Origin: an uncultured Aquimarina sp.
Lineage (GTDB): Bacteria > Bacteroidota > Bacteroidia > Flavobacteriales > Flavobacteriaceae
Direction: 5' to 3'
Length of the DNA: 64,000 bases
Assembly: GCA_947497175.1 (NCBI GenBank)
Contig: CANMFM010000004.1
Span: 372,001 to 436,000 of the forward strand
The position numbers and the translations under genes are program-made. Shown here piece after piece: positions 8,113-16,937 of the stretch. Every line of letters starts with the position of its first letter. Positions within the stretch are counted from its first letter, which is position 1. The notes under the pieces were generated by a model. That model searched no databases. It saw only the letters and a program-made list of their open reading frames with translations, and had not been told where the DNA came from.

Positions 8113-8400
8113 ATGAAAAAATCACACTATTTAGCATCAATTCTTTCGCTCTTATCCACTTCGCTTTTTGCTCAAATTGGTGGCATTGAAGATTCCGTTA
8201 ACGATGTAGGCGATACCATCAGGACCATATTTCCAATTTTATTAGGTGTCATCTTCTTGGTAGGCTTCCTTTTTAATGCGGGACACTTCTTTGGCGAAAA
8301 TGCTGACCTTAAAAAAGGGATTACCAGAGTACTTGTATTTGTTTTGATTGCTGGCGCAGTTGTGGGCATCTTCACATACTTAATAGGAATCGTAGTATAA
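8113..8400 (+). CDS. traE: Conjugal transfer protein TraE (DUF4134)
   Basis: A 95-aa protein with a signal sequence (residues 1-20, ending SLFAQ) and two membrane segments (about 38-60 and 72-92). This is the DUF4134/TraE family, the small pilin-like or VirB2-like first gene of Bacteroidota transfer operons. Its stop codon directly abuts the traF start. A 160-base AT-rich stretch upstream, shared with the divergent amidase, must hold the operon promoter. Confidence 0.85.
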   Translation: MKKSHYLASILSLLSTSLFAQIGGIEDSVNDVGDTIRTIFPILLGVIFLVGFLFNAGHFFGENADLKKGITRVLVFVLIAGAVVGIFTYLIGIVV

Positions 8401-8685
8401 ATGAAACGGTTCGAGGTCTATAAAAACATCAGGAAAAGGGCAGTCATATTTGGGCTGCCAATTTCCCTGTTTGCCTTAATGATGGTTTCCGTTTTGGCTT
8501 CGTTGCTCATCATCATCTTCTCTTTCAGCTTTGGGATAATAATAGGTGTATTGGTCTTCAATGCTTCCCTATATGTGGCTTTGACAAGAATAACCCACAA
8601 TCCGCAACTATTCCAAATGGCTAAGGCTTTTCCAAAAATTATCAGTAACAAAAGAAATTCAGGCTTCGATTATGAACAAGATTAA
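8401..8685 (+). CDS. traF: Conjugal transfer protein TraF (DUF4133)
   Basis: A 94-aa membrane protein with two adjacent hydrophobic helices (about residues 16-60) and a basic C-terminus, matching the VirB3-like DUF4133/TraF family. It overlaps the traG start by 14 bases, as is usual for VirB3-VirB4 neighbours, which act together at the inner membrane. Confidence 0.85.
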   Translation: MKRFEVYKNIRKRAVIFGLPISLFALMMVSVLASLLIIIFSFSFGIIIGVLVFNASLYVALTRITHNPQLFQMAKAFPKIISNKRNSGFDYEQD

Positions 8686-11074
8686 CCTTTCGGCATATCA
8701 ACCCATCGTAGATATTCAGGACAATATCGTATTTGCCAACAACGGCAATGTTATTCTGTGCTACAAAGGTAATCTACCAGAAATCTATTCCTTATCTGAA
8801 AGGGATTTTGAGGATATGCACGGTGCTTGGTTTCAAGCTTTGAAGTCATTGCCTGTCGGAACCGTTGTTCACAAACAAGATATCTACCTGAAGAAATCTT
8901 ATACTTCAGAACAACTTCCGAATTCCACCTTTTTGGAAAAAGCTACCCACGAGCATTTTAAAGGTCGTGGACATATCGAGCACAGCTGCTATCTGTTCTT
9001 CATCTTGACTAAAAATAAGGCGCTCAACAATCCTAAATATGTCAACCCTTTCAGAAAGGTTTCAAAAGGTATCGTACAGGAACTGGATGATAACATAAAG
9101 AGCTTCGCAAACTCAGTAAGTGATTCGGTTTCCTTTATCAACAATAGCCGAAAGATGGATTTTGTTTCGCTTAAAGCGGAAGAAATACAACAACTGACTA
9201 ATTCCTATTTCAACGGCTTTAATGAAGGCTATGATACTGATATTTTACTGGATAAGACAAACGTCAATATTGGCGAAAACCATTTTGATGCCCTTGCCAT
9301 CAATAGTGAACTGTGCTTTGGCGAAAGTGTACAGAGTAGCAAAACCAATGAGAAATTCACTTCAGACGATTTTGTGTTTCATCAAGGGTTTATTGATGGC
9401 ATAGGGCTTACGCTTAACGAAAATCATATTGTTAATCAAATTTTGTATTTAGATGACAAACAGAAGTGGCGCAAGCTATTGGATAAGAAAATTGAAGAAC
9501 TGAACAAAAGTTCAAATTTTGGTTCGCAGAATAAAGTAGTGCTTGGCAAAATCCAGCACATTCTCGACCAAATCAATGCCGATGATAATGCCCGAATTAT
9601 TCGTGGTCATCTCAATATTGTCTATTGGGCAAAGGAAGCTAAAGAGCTCGATAAAATAACCTCAAAAATCAAAACAGAATTTAAGGAATTGGATATCATC
9701 CCGTATTATCCAAGAGGCGAAGAACGTAAGAATTATATCCTAAATAGTTACTGCTGTTTCTCTTCCAATTTCTCAAACAACGATTTATATGTAACCGATT
9801 TAAAACACGCGCTCTGTCTTTTTATAAATAACACCAATTACAAAAGTGATAACACCGGAATCATCTTTAATGACCGTGAGCATAACATTCCTGTTTTAAA
9901 GGATGTTTGGGATGAAAAGAAGAGACGCATCAAGGCAAGAAACTTCGCCATTTTTGCGCCAACAGGCGAGGGCAAGTCTTTTTTGGCCAATAACATATTG
10001 CGCCAATATTTTGAGAACGGCGTTCGCTTGGTCATCATAGACCTCGGTGGATCCTACACCAAATTTGCCAAACTCTATCCTGAAAAATACACCGTGCTTC
10101 GCTACGAAAGTGGAAAAAACTTAGGTATCAATCCATTTTATATAAGTGATACTAATGACCTCACACCTGAACGACTGGAAGACCTATCCGTCTTTTTGTT
10201 TGAGTTATTTGCTTCGGATTTAAAAGTGACCAAAGCACAATCAGTATCGGTCAAAAAAATACTGCGCCATTATTACGATAGCACTTCAGAAAATCACTCG
10301 TTGGATGGTTTTTACAGTTTTATAGAAAGGAATCAGAAAGACCTTCTGGACACCCTAAAAATCCATCCCGACTACTTCAATGTCACGAGCTTTTTGCACG
10401 TAATGTCCGAATATGTCGGCGATGGTCTATATAGTTTTCTGTTTGAAGTAAGCGAGGACCAGACTTACAAAATCGAGGACAAACGTTTGATAGTTTTTGA
10501 ACTGGATGAAGTAAAGGACAACAAGGAAATCCTGTCCGTGATGCTCAAGCTCATTAAGTCCGCAATCCAAAGAACGATTTGGAAAAACAGAGCTGAAAAG
10601 GGTATCATCCTATTTGATGAGTTTGCCAAACAACTAAAGTTTGAAAACGTACTGGAAAGTGTAGAATTCTACTATCAAGCCATCCGTAAACAAAATGGTG
10701 CGATTGGGATTATTCTGCAATCCATAAATCAGCTTCCGAACAATTCAACTTCTGCGAGTATTCTCGAAAACACGCAAGTCATTTATAGTCTGAACAATGA
10801 AAAAGGATATGATGAACTGGTCAAAAGGCTCAACTTATCCAGCCACGACCTTAACCAACTGAAATCAATCAAAAACAATCTTTCCGGTCCACGCAAGTAC
10901 ACCGAAATGTTTATTAAGATAGGTAGAGAAAGCAACATTTTCCGTCTCGAAGTTCCGAAGGAAGTATATGCAGCTTACTTGACCGATGGACAGGAAAATG
11001 AAGAAATAATGAAGCTCTACAACGAGCATCACGATATGCAAAAAGCAATAATTCAATTCACATCTAAAACATAA
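8672..11074 (+). CDS. traG: Conjugation ATPase TraG (VirB4-like)
   Basis: An 800-aa ATPase that energises assembly of the transfer apparatus. Walker A is FAPTGEGKSFLAN (about residues 427-439), Walker B GIILFDEFAKQ (about 645-655), followed by a conserved motif with AIGIILQSINQLP. The N-terminal 400 residues are the VirB4-specific domain. The length matches CTnDOT TraG. It is the VirB4 ATPase, not the coupling protein; the coupling protein is the gene at 19795 on the other strand. Confidence 0.9.
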   Translation: MNKINLSAYQPIVDIQDNIVFANNGNVILCYKGNLPEIYSLSERDFEDMHGAWFQALKSLPVGTVVHKQDIYLKKSYTSEQLPNSTFLEKATHEHFKGRGHIEHSCYLFFILTKNKALNNPKYVNPFRKVSKGIVQELDDNIKSFANSVSDSVSFINNSRKMDFVSLKAEEIQQLTNSYFNGFNEGYDTDILLDKTNVNIGENHFDALAINSELCFGESVQSSKTNEKFTSDDFVFHQGFIDGIGLTLNENHIVNQILYLDDKQKWRKLLDKKIEELNKSSNFGSQNKVVLGKIQHILDQINADDNARIIRGHLNIVYWAKEAKELDKITSKIKTEFKELDIIPYYPRGEERKNYILNSYCCFSSNFSNNDLYVTDLKHALCLFINNTNYKSDNTGIIFNDREHNIPVLKDVWDEKKRRIKARNFAIFAPTGEGKSFLANNILRQYFENGVRLVIIDLGGSYTKFAKLYPEKYTVLRYESGKNLGINPFYISDTNDLTPERLEDLSVFLFELFASDLKVTKAQSVSVKKILRHYYDSTSENHSLDGFYSFIERNQKDLLDTLKIHPDYFNVTSFLHVMSEYVGDGLYSFLFEVSEDQTYKIEDKRLIVFELDEVKDNKEILSVMLKLIKSAIQRTIWKNRAEKGIILFDEFAKQLKFENVLESVEFYYQAIRKQNGAIGIILQSINQLPNNSTSASILENTQVIYSLNNEKGYDELVKRLNLSSHDLNQLKSIKNNLSGPRKYTEMFIKIGRESNIFRLEVPKEVYAAYLTDGQENEEIMKLYNEHHDMQKAIIQFTSKT

Positions 11075-11078
11075 TATT

Positions 11079-11705
11079 ATGAAATCGAAGATTCACGAAT
11101 ACCAAAACAGTTTTTTTACAATGAGTAAAACAAAAATTAAAATTTTAGTAATGACTGTAGCCCTGACCTTGTTTATGTCAGGTAATGCTACCGCACAAGG
11201 AATGCCCACTTATGACAACACCAATTTTATCAGTTTGGTAAAACAACTTATAGAATCAGGTAAACAGACAGCTCAGATGATTAAGTCTGTAAAATTCCTA
11301 AAAGATGCAAAAGAGGCAATAGAGAAAGTATCAAGCGTTGTTGAGCAACTGAGAGCAGTTGAGGAAATTGGACAGAATAATCAGCGTCTTATCAACGTAA
11401 TGCAAAATGATTTGCAGGATATTTTGAATTCGCCCTACATCAAACCCGATGAAGTTTCAAGGGTTGTGGAATCTTTCGATGCCATAGTTCAAAATTCATT
11501 GGACACGGTAGATTTTATCGATGAAGTCCTATCCAGCGATTACCTAAAAATGAGCGATGCCGAACGTGCTGAAATTCTTAAAGCAAAAGAGAAGGAATCC
11601 AAACAAATGGTTTCCAACATCACTACAAAAACAAAACGCTATCGTGATATTATTTCCTTCAGAAAAATGCAGGATAAAGTCAATAACCGAGAAACCGAAT
11701 ACTAA
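11079..11705 (+). CDS. traI: Conjugal transfer protein TraI-like (VirB5 position)
   Basis: A 208-aa secreted helical protein resembling the DUF4141/TraI family of Bacteroides transposons, which occupies the VirB5 position. It has a signal peptide (MSKTKIKILVMTVALTLFMS, cleaved near ATAQ-GMP); the second ATG at 11121 gives a more normal signal than the first at 11079. The rest is mostly alpha-helical with coiled-coil character (residues 50-110). It lies between traG and traJ. Confidence 0.7.
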   Translation: MKSKIHEYQNSFFTMSKTKIKILVMTVALTLFMSGNATAQGMPTYDNTNFISLVKQLIESGKQTAQMIKSVKFLKDAKEAIEKVSSVVEQLRAVEEIGQNNQRLINVMQNDLQDILNSPYIKPDEVSRVVESFDAIVQNSLDTVDFIDEVLSSDYLKMSDAERAEILKAKEKESKQMVSNITTKTKRYRDIISFRKMQDKVNNRETEY

Positions 11706-11707
11706 AA

Positions 11708-12550
11708 ATGACGGCGACCATTCTCTTAGGAATTGGGCTGGAATATATAGATACCGTTTTCCAGACCATACAGGCCAGCGACTTTTCGCAATATACGATT
11801 GCGGGAATGAAAACGCTCGCTGTCCTGTTCTTTCTGGTCAACATTCTCAAAAAATACAATGAAGGCATTGCAGATAAGGATGGTTACACTTGGGGATTGA
11901 GTCCAGGCGAACTTGCCAAGAATTTTGCCATTGTCATTTTGGTCATATTCTCGACACAGGTGTTAGGCTTTTTCGATGGAATCTTGGTGGCTATTGAAGG
12001 ACAATATCGTGGCACAGCACCTGCTTTATTGCCTTTACAGATGCAAGATATTCCCATTGAAGAGGACGTTAGCATAATAGAGGTTGCCCAAGCTGCTATG
12101 ACACTATTGTATGAAGCCTTGGTCACACCGCTTTACGGATTCAAAATATTTGCATTCATCATTAGCCTGTTCCTCTGGATATTGGATTTGTTCATCTACC
12201 CCTTATTCTTGGCAGAACGGTTTTTTCTACTCGGAATAATGCAAACTTTTTTTCCCTTGGTCATTAGCCTTGCAGTCTTTGAAAAGTTCCGTTCGTTAGC
12301 TTATACGTTCTTCAAATTATATGCAGCCGTGTATATGCTCGTTCCAGCGTTCTTTTTGGTCAATGTATTTATCAATGCCATTTATACGGAAATCAACACC
12401 AATTTTTGGGTCAACCTTTTTGGAACCGATACAGGTCAAGGCTTTTTTGCGCCTGTTGTTCAGTTAGGTTCGGTTGGATTTATCGTTTTCTTGAAATTCA
12501 AACTGTATAAACGTGCCACGTCATTCACTCTCAGACTATTTACTGCCTAA
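11708..12550 (+). CDS. traJ: Conjugal transfer protein TraJ (VirB6-like)
   Basis: A 280-aa polytopic membrane protein with about six hydrophobic segments (roughly residues 32-48, 70-92, 145-170, 175-200, 205-230, 255-275). It belongs to the TraJ family, the VirB6 equivalent forming part of the inner-membrane channel. It is shorter than CTnDOT TraJ (about 330 aa). It starts two bases after the traI stop. Confidence 0.85.
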   Translation: MTATILLGIGLEYIDTVFQTIQASDFSQYTIAGMKTLAVLFFLVNILKKYNEGIADKDGYTWGLSPGELAKNFAIVILVIFSTQVLGFFDGILVAIEGQYRGTAPALLPLQMQDIPIEEDVSIIEVAQAAMTLLYEALVTPLYGFKIFAFIISLFLWILDLFIYPLFLAERFFLLGIMQTFFPLVISLAVFEKFRSLAYTFFKLYAAVYMLVPAFFLVNVFINAIYTEINTNFWVNLFGTDTGQGFFAPVVQLGSVGFIVFLKFKLYKRATSFTLRLFTA

Positions 12551-12570
12551 GGCAGATTAAAAACAAAAAT

Positions 12571-13185
12571 ATGAAAACACCATACAAGAATATTTACAAC
12601 GTCTTAAAGCTGAATCGATTTATCGTTTTGGCGGTTGTTGTGTGTGCGTTGCTGTCCAGTACATTTTCAGTTTGGATGGTATTCAACACCAATCAAAAAG
12701 CGCTCAATAGCGCCTTTGCCATCAATACCGATGGCAGTATCATTCCGCTGAAGCTCGTGACCCAAAAGGAAAATTTTAGGGTTGAAGCTTTAGCACATTT
12801 GGATCTGTTCCATAACTACTTCTATAACATCGATGCCAGCAATTACGAACGGAACTTGGAAAAGGCGTTGTGGTTGGGCAATAGTTCCGTGGACAATCTC
12901 TACCGCCAGAAAAAAGCCGATGGTGTCTATAACCGATTGTTGCAATATTCATTGGTTCAAAAAGTACTGAGCATCGATTCAAGAATATCTGAAAATGATG
13001 GTTCGTATGGTTTTACGACGACTACCATTTTTGAAATCAATAGAGGTTCAATAATCGACACCTACGAGCTGGTTTCTACCGGAAACTTGATTATGGTTGA
13101 CCGAAACTTTCCCAACAATCCACACGGACTTTTGATTACCAACTATTTCGAAAACACCTTAAAGAAAATATCAGATGAAAACTGA
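12571..13185 (+). CDS. traK: Conjugal transfer protein TraK (VirB8-like)
   Basis: A 204-aa bitopic protein: a short cytosolic tail, one membrane helix (about residues 18-38) and a periplasmic domain, as in VirB8-type scaffold proteins. Family features include LAHLDLFHNYFYNID and the C-terminal region with ELVSTGNLIMVDRNFPNNPHG. TraL, which normally follows, is not present; a palindromic hairpin fills the 51-base gap to traM. Confidence 0.85.
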   Translation: MKTPYKNIYNVLKLNRFIVLAVVVCALLSSTFSVWMVFNTNQKALNSAFAINTDGSIIPLKLVTQKENFRVEALAHLDLFHNYFYNIDASNYERNLEKALWLGNSSVDNLYRQKKADGVYNRLLQYSLVQKVLSIDSRISENDGSYGFTTTTIFEINRGSIIDTYELVSTGNLIMVDRNFPNNPHGLLITNYFENTLKKISDEN

Positions 13186-13218
13186 GCCGACCTGCCTACC
13201 GTCAGGCAGGTAATCGGC
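13186..13218. repeat. REP-like palindrome between traK and traM
   Basis: A nested hairpin: GCCGA outside CCTGCCT, loop ACCGTC, AGGCAGG, then TA and TCGGC. Palindromes built on CCTGCC/GGCAGG are common dispersed repeats in Flavobacteriaceae. Here it sits directly on the traK stop codon inside the tra operon. Confidence 0.6.
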
Positions 13219-13236
13219 ACTTAAAAACTCACTCTT

Positions 13237-14166
13237 ATGAAAGTAGAAAAAAACAAGATTGTATTTGCAGCGGTATTGGCCGTGATTTTCATATTCCTTA
13301 TTTCCTATTCGGTAATGGTAATGGGCGATGATGAAAGTGAAACGGAAAACCTTAAACAGACATTAGTTCCCGATTTGGAAAAAGACCAAAAAGAGTATGA
13401 TTCCAAACTGGATGCAATTAACGACTTGAAAAAAGTACGTGAAAACAATGCACCCAGCATCTATGATGAAAAGCTGATTGATTCCTTGGGATTTTACGAC
13501 CCAGATTTACCAGAACGGGAAAAAGAACGTATCGTAGATAGTATCTATGAAGCTGGCAAAATTCAATATTCCGAAAAGCGATACCAAAATTTGGGACAGA
13601 AAAGAACTGCTCGCAAAGTGGTATCAACAATAGATTCTGCTGAAGTAAAGCGGGAACAAAAAATCCAAGCTAAAGAACTGGGCTTGGAACATCAGTTGTT
13701 CTTCGCTGCTGCACCGAAACCCAATGAAATTTCAATAATCGGAAATACAGATGAAACTATTTACGTAGTTGTGGATGGCGACCAAGTCGTAAAAGCGAAT
13801 ACCAGATTGCGAATGCGCCTGACCAAAGCTGCTACCATCAATGGTAAGCTGATGCTCAAGAATACACCTGTGTTTGGATTTATCAGCTTTCAGCCTAATC
13901 GGGCTTTAATTGAAATTGAAAACATAAAGCACCATCCCACAAAACTCAAAGCTTTTGATTTGTCTGATGGTAGTGAAGGCATCTACGTAGAGAACAATTT
14001 TCGGGCAGAAGCCACCACCGAAGTCTTGGACGATATTATTGGCGATATCAACATACCCACAGTACCGCAAGTAGGTGGTGTTACAAAAGTGTTAAGGCGA
14101 AGCAACCGAAACGTGAAAGTTACGGTATTGAACAATTACAGATTAATTCTAAAACCTAAATTATGA
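13237..14166 (+). CDS. traM: Conjugal transfer protein TraM (VirB10-like)
   Basis: A 309-aa protein with an N-terminal membrane helix (residues 8-28), a charged coiled-coil linker (40-150) and a C-terminal beta-rich domain (about 165-309), the layout of VirB10/TraM, which links inner- and outer-membrane parts of the channel. It is shorter than CTnDOT TraM (about 450 aa), mainly in the linker. Its stop overlaps the traN start (ATGA), implying coupled translation. Confidence 0.85.
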   Translation: MKVEKNKIVFAAVLAVIFIFLISYSVMVMGDDESETENLKQTLVPDLEKDQKEYDSKLDAINDLKKVRENNAPSIYDEKLIDSLGFYDPDLPEREKERIVDSIYEAGKIQYSEKRYQNLGQKRTARKVVSTIDSAEVKREQKIQAKELGLEHQLFFAAAPKPNEISIIGNTDETIYVVVDGDQVVKANTRLRMRLTKAATINGKLMLKNTPVFGFISFQPNRALIEIENIKHHPTKLKAFDLSDGSEGIYVENNFRAEATTEVLDDIIGDINIPTVPQVGGVTKVLRRSNRNVKVTVLNNYRLILKPKL

Positions 14167-14996
14167 GAACATTTATCCTAATATTGGCGGTGTTGATTTC
14201 CGCTTCCGCGAAAGCACAACAGCAACCCATACCACTCGACACTATTTATGCAAACGATACCAAAAACGTTGCGCTATTTTTTCCTGAGCCAATCCGTCAA
14301 GGCATAACTGGTTCAGACAATTTTGTTTTTACATACAACCGTGAAAAAGAACAGTATTTTGGGCTTCTTCAAGCAACACCTGGGAAGGAAAGTAATTTGC
14401 TGGTAGTCAATAGAAATGGTTCAATTTTTTCGTATATTGTAAGGTATAAAAAACAGCTTTCTAAGCTCAATTATTTCATTCCGCTATCCAATAGTATCGG
14501 TAATGAAAAACCGTTTGTAAAGGATTCGGTTCTTGTTGAATCTTCTGAAGAACTTGTAGATAACAGCACCTATTATTACCAGAAATTCTGCTCATATCTT
14601 CTCAATAGAAAACAGCGCATAGCGCGAATCAAGAAACGAAACGAAGGTATTATCTTGACCGTAGAGAACATTGTTTTTGATAAGGATGAACTCTATTTCG
14701 TTATCGAGATTGAAAATAATTCTACGTTGGATTACGATTTGAATTTCTTGAACCTGTCTATTGAAACGAGACAAAAAGGGAAAAGAAAATCATTGCAACG
14801 ACTGTATCAAGAACCGATATATAAACATAGTCTGCCGTCCAAGATTAAGGAAAATGAAATGGCTCGATTTGTTTATGTGTTGCCCAAATTTTCATTATCC
14901 GATGACCGTAGGGCAATTTTGGAATTGAATGAAAAAGATGGCGAACGGAACATAGAAATGAAACTATCGCATAGATATATCAATAACCCAAATTAA
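14163..14996 (+). CDS. traN: Conjugal transfer protein TraN (DUF4138, VirB9-like)
   Basis: A 277-aa exported protein with a signal peptide (MRTFILILAVLISASAKAQ). It belongs to the DUF4138/TraN family, the outer-membrane VirB9-like partner of TraM. Typical features are the first strand region with TKNVALFFPEPI and the C-terminal domain with EIENNSTLDYDLNFLNLSIE. It is the last core channel gene seen; homologues of traO, P and Q are not present downstream. Confidence 0.85.
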   Translation: MRTFILILAVLISASAKAQQQPIPLDTIYANDTKNVALFFPEPIRQGITGSDNFVFTYNREKEQYFGLLQATPGKESNLLVVNRNGSIFSYIVRYKKQLSKLNYFIPLSNSIGNEKPFVKDSVLVESSEELVDNSTYYYQKFCSYLLNRKQRIARIKKRNEGIILTVENIVFDKDELYFVIEIENNSTLDYDLNFLNLSIETRQKGKRKSLQRLYQEPIYKHSLPSKIKENEMARFVYVLPKFSLSDDRRAILELNEKDGERNIEMKLSHRYINNPN

Positions 14997-15003
14997 TACT
15001 GTT

Positions 15004-15366
15004 ATGAAAAGATTAGTCATTTGCTCGCTTGTATTGTTGTTCCTTTCTTGTTCAGAAAGCACAACAAAATCCCCTTCTGAAACTGCCAAAGTTGTTGCGT
15101 CAAGCTTTTTCTCAAAAGATGAATCAGCTTTAAAAAAGCATACCACTTCTGAAGGCTATGCCAGTTTGATTACCTTACAGAATATGATGCCAGATTCTGA
15201 TAAAGATATCAAGGTAGAAATTTTAGACGAAGCTGTTGATGGCGAAATTGCCTGGGTAAAATACAGCACGACCTATGATGGAAAAACAGGCATTTTTAAA
15301 CTGACTAAGGAAAACGGTCAATGGAAAGTGACCAGTAAAGGTCCGAGGGAAAAAGGGCCTTTTTAA
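15004..15366 (+). CDS. Lipoprotein with DUF4878-like domain
   Basis: A 120-aa lipoprotein: signal MKRLVICSLVLLFLSC with the lipobox LSC (Cys16), then a DUF4878/NTF2-like fold ending in ENGQWKVTSKG. It follows traN by seven bases and is probably the last gene of the tra operon. In conjugative elements such small outer-membrane lipoproteins may help the channel or take part in exclusion; that is inference. Confidence 0.7.
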   Translation: MKRLVICSLVLLFLSCSESTTKSPSETAKVVASSFFSKDESALKKHTTSEGYASLITLQNMMPDSDKDIKVEILDEAVDGEIAWVKYSTTYDGKTGIFKLTKENGQWKVTSKGPREKGPF

Positions 15367-15376
15367 AAGATTTTTC

Positions 15377-16756
15377 TTAATTTTTATCGAGATTGATTTC
15401 CCAATAACCTCGTGTATCGCCTTGACGCGTTAAAAAGCCTTTATTTTTGATAGCTGTAATATGCTTACCAACAGCAGATTCATTAATACCCAAAGCTTCA
15501 GCTATTTCATTATAGGTTATGGAAGGATTAGCCGCAATAAGTTTAAGAACTTCTTTTTGTCTTTTAGTTAGAGCTTCAGTCGCATCAATTACACCACCTA
15601 TTACACCACCTATTACACCACCTTTTTGACCACCCATTAGACCACCTATTTGACCACCTATTTGACCACCTTCTTCAACAGCAGTTTCTTTAGCGTTAAA
15701 AGTCATTCTAAGGAAGTTATCTGAAAAGCCAAAACTCTCTTTGCCATAGTGTTCCAAAATACGAGGGATGCCAGAACCCAATTGTTCCACGAGTTCCAAA
15801 TCCTTAAAAATCCGCATCAGTTCTTTGTTACGTGGAACTGAAAAGCCCTCGAAAAATTCCTGTTTGCTCAATCCTTCCGGAAGACCGCCTGCCGATGTGA
15901 TTTCAATTCTATCAGCAAAGATTTCAAACTTTGGGGTAATCTCATTGGTATAATCATTATGTACAAAGGCATTGATGATGGCCTCGCGCAATGCGATGGG
16001 ATTCCAAAGGCTGGCTTGTTGTCTTTCTTTGGCCGTTATTTTTGTGTTGGTTCGGTTCTCTACGGCAATTTTATCAATGACTTGTTTTGTCGCTTTTACT
16101 AAGCATTCGTGACCATATTCGTTGCTTTCTATCAAGTCTGTTCGGGTTTTGCCCGAATACTTGGCTACTTTAATTGAAGTGTTATTCTTATCTGCCAAGA
16201 GATAGCCGGCATAATTGAATGCGCCGTTTTCGGTCAATAGTTCCAAGTTCTTTGCAAAAGCTTTACCAAGGGTATGACCCGATTCCTCGTAGTAGATTTT
16301 CAACTGGCTAAAGCTTAAATCTTGACGACCCGCTTTAATTTTGCTGATGGAATTTCGGGTGCGCTTGGCAAAGAGCTCGTCAATCATTTTTTGTGGCATC
16401 GGTTCAGCTGCTGAACCTAAGCGAATAAAACAACCCTTTTCACTCATCCCATATTTTTTGAGATGATAGGGTTTTTCAGGACCGCTCGCCACAATAACTT
16501 TCAGGATGTTTTTACCATCTCGTTCCTCACTCACAATATCAAACAAACCCAAAGCTGAAGGACGGATATTGTTCTTCAATCTATCCTTAATCTTCAATTG
16601 GTCGCCATCCGCATCAGCCAGACCGTAAGTGTTCCCTTCCTTATCAATACCGATATAGATAATGCCGCCTTCACGATAGTTCAAAAAAGCAATGACCTCT
16701 TTTTCAAGTCCATCGGACAGTTCTCGTTTGTATTCTATGCGGTTTGTTTCGGTCAT
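15377..16756 (-). CDS. ATP-binding regulator with AlbA_2 (Schlafen-type), HATPase_c_4 and HTH domains
   Basis: A 459-aa protein in three parts: an N-terminal AlbA_2 domain (EYKRELSDGLEKEVIAFLN, then GGIIYIGIDKEG), a central region ending in a GHKL-like HATPase_c_4 (ALREAIINAFVHNDYT, EQLGSGIPRILEHYG), and a C-terminal winged helix (TYNEIAEALGINESAVGKHI). Before the HTH is a run of GGxx tetrapeptides, about residues 363-389. Such proteins are often labelled RecG-like but lack a helicase domain. It is convergent with the tra operon and divergent from the TrlF gene. It is probably a regulator or defence-related cargo. Confidence 0.75.
   Translation of the reverse strand: MTETNRIEYKRELSDGLEKEVIAFLNYREGGIIYIGIDKEGNTYGLADADGDQLKIKDRLKNNIRPSALGLFDIVSEERDGKNILKVIVASGPEKPYHLKKYGMSEKGCFIRLGSAAEPMPQKMIDELFAKRTRNSISKIKAGRQDLSFSQLKIYYEESGHTLGKAFAKNLELLTENGAFNYAGYLLADKNNTSIKVAKYSGKTRTDLIESNEYGHECLVKATKQVIDKIAVENRTNTKITAKERQQASLWNPIALREAIINAFVHNDYTNEITPKFEIFADRIEITSAGGLPEGLSKQEFFEGFSVPRNKELMRIFKDLELVEQLGSGIPRILEHYGKESFGFSDNFLRMTFNAKETAVEEGGQIGGQIGGLMGGQKGGVIGGVIGGVIDATEALTKRQKEVLKLIAANPSITYNEIAEALGINESAVGKHITAIKNKGFLTRQGDTRGYWEINLDKN
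15591..15670. repeat. 12-bp tandem repeat coding a GGxx linker
   Basis: Six to seven units of 12 bases (ACACCACCTATT and variants such as GACCACCTATTT on the plus strand) inside the ATP-binding regulator gene, encoding GGxI-type tetrapeptides on the minus strand. The first two units are identical, so unit number may vary by slippage without breaking the frame. Confidence 0.8.
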
Positions 16757-16937
16757 TATTTAATTAAAATCGGACAGTAAAGATAATGATATTAAATTGT
16801 GGGAATAGATATAAACGGTTACAATAAGATTACAGTTATACCGAATGCAGGAAAATGTTTGTTAAAACTAAACTGCTTTGAAATGTTAAAATCCTGAATA
16901 TGTTAATTACCTTTGGTGGTTGTAAAAACTATATTTT

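Noticed and set aside
8672..11074. TraG as the coupling protein because of its name
   Set aside because: Motifs and neighbours (TraF/VirB3 before it) show the VirB4 ATPase; the coupling protein is at 19795-21375.
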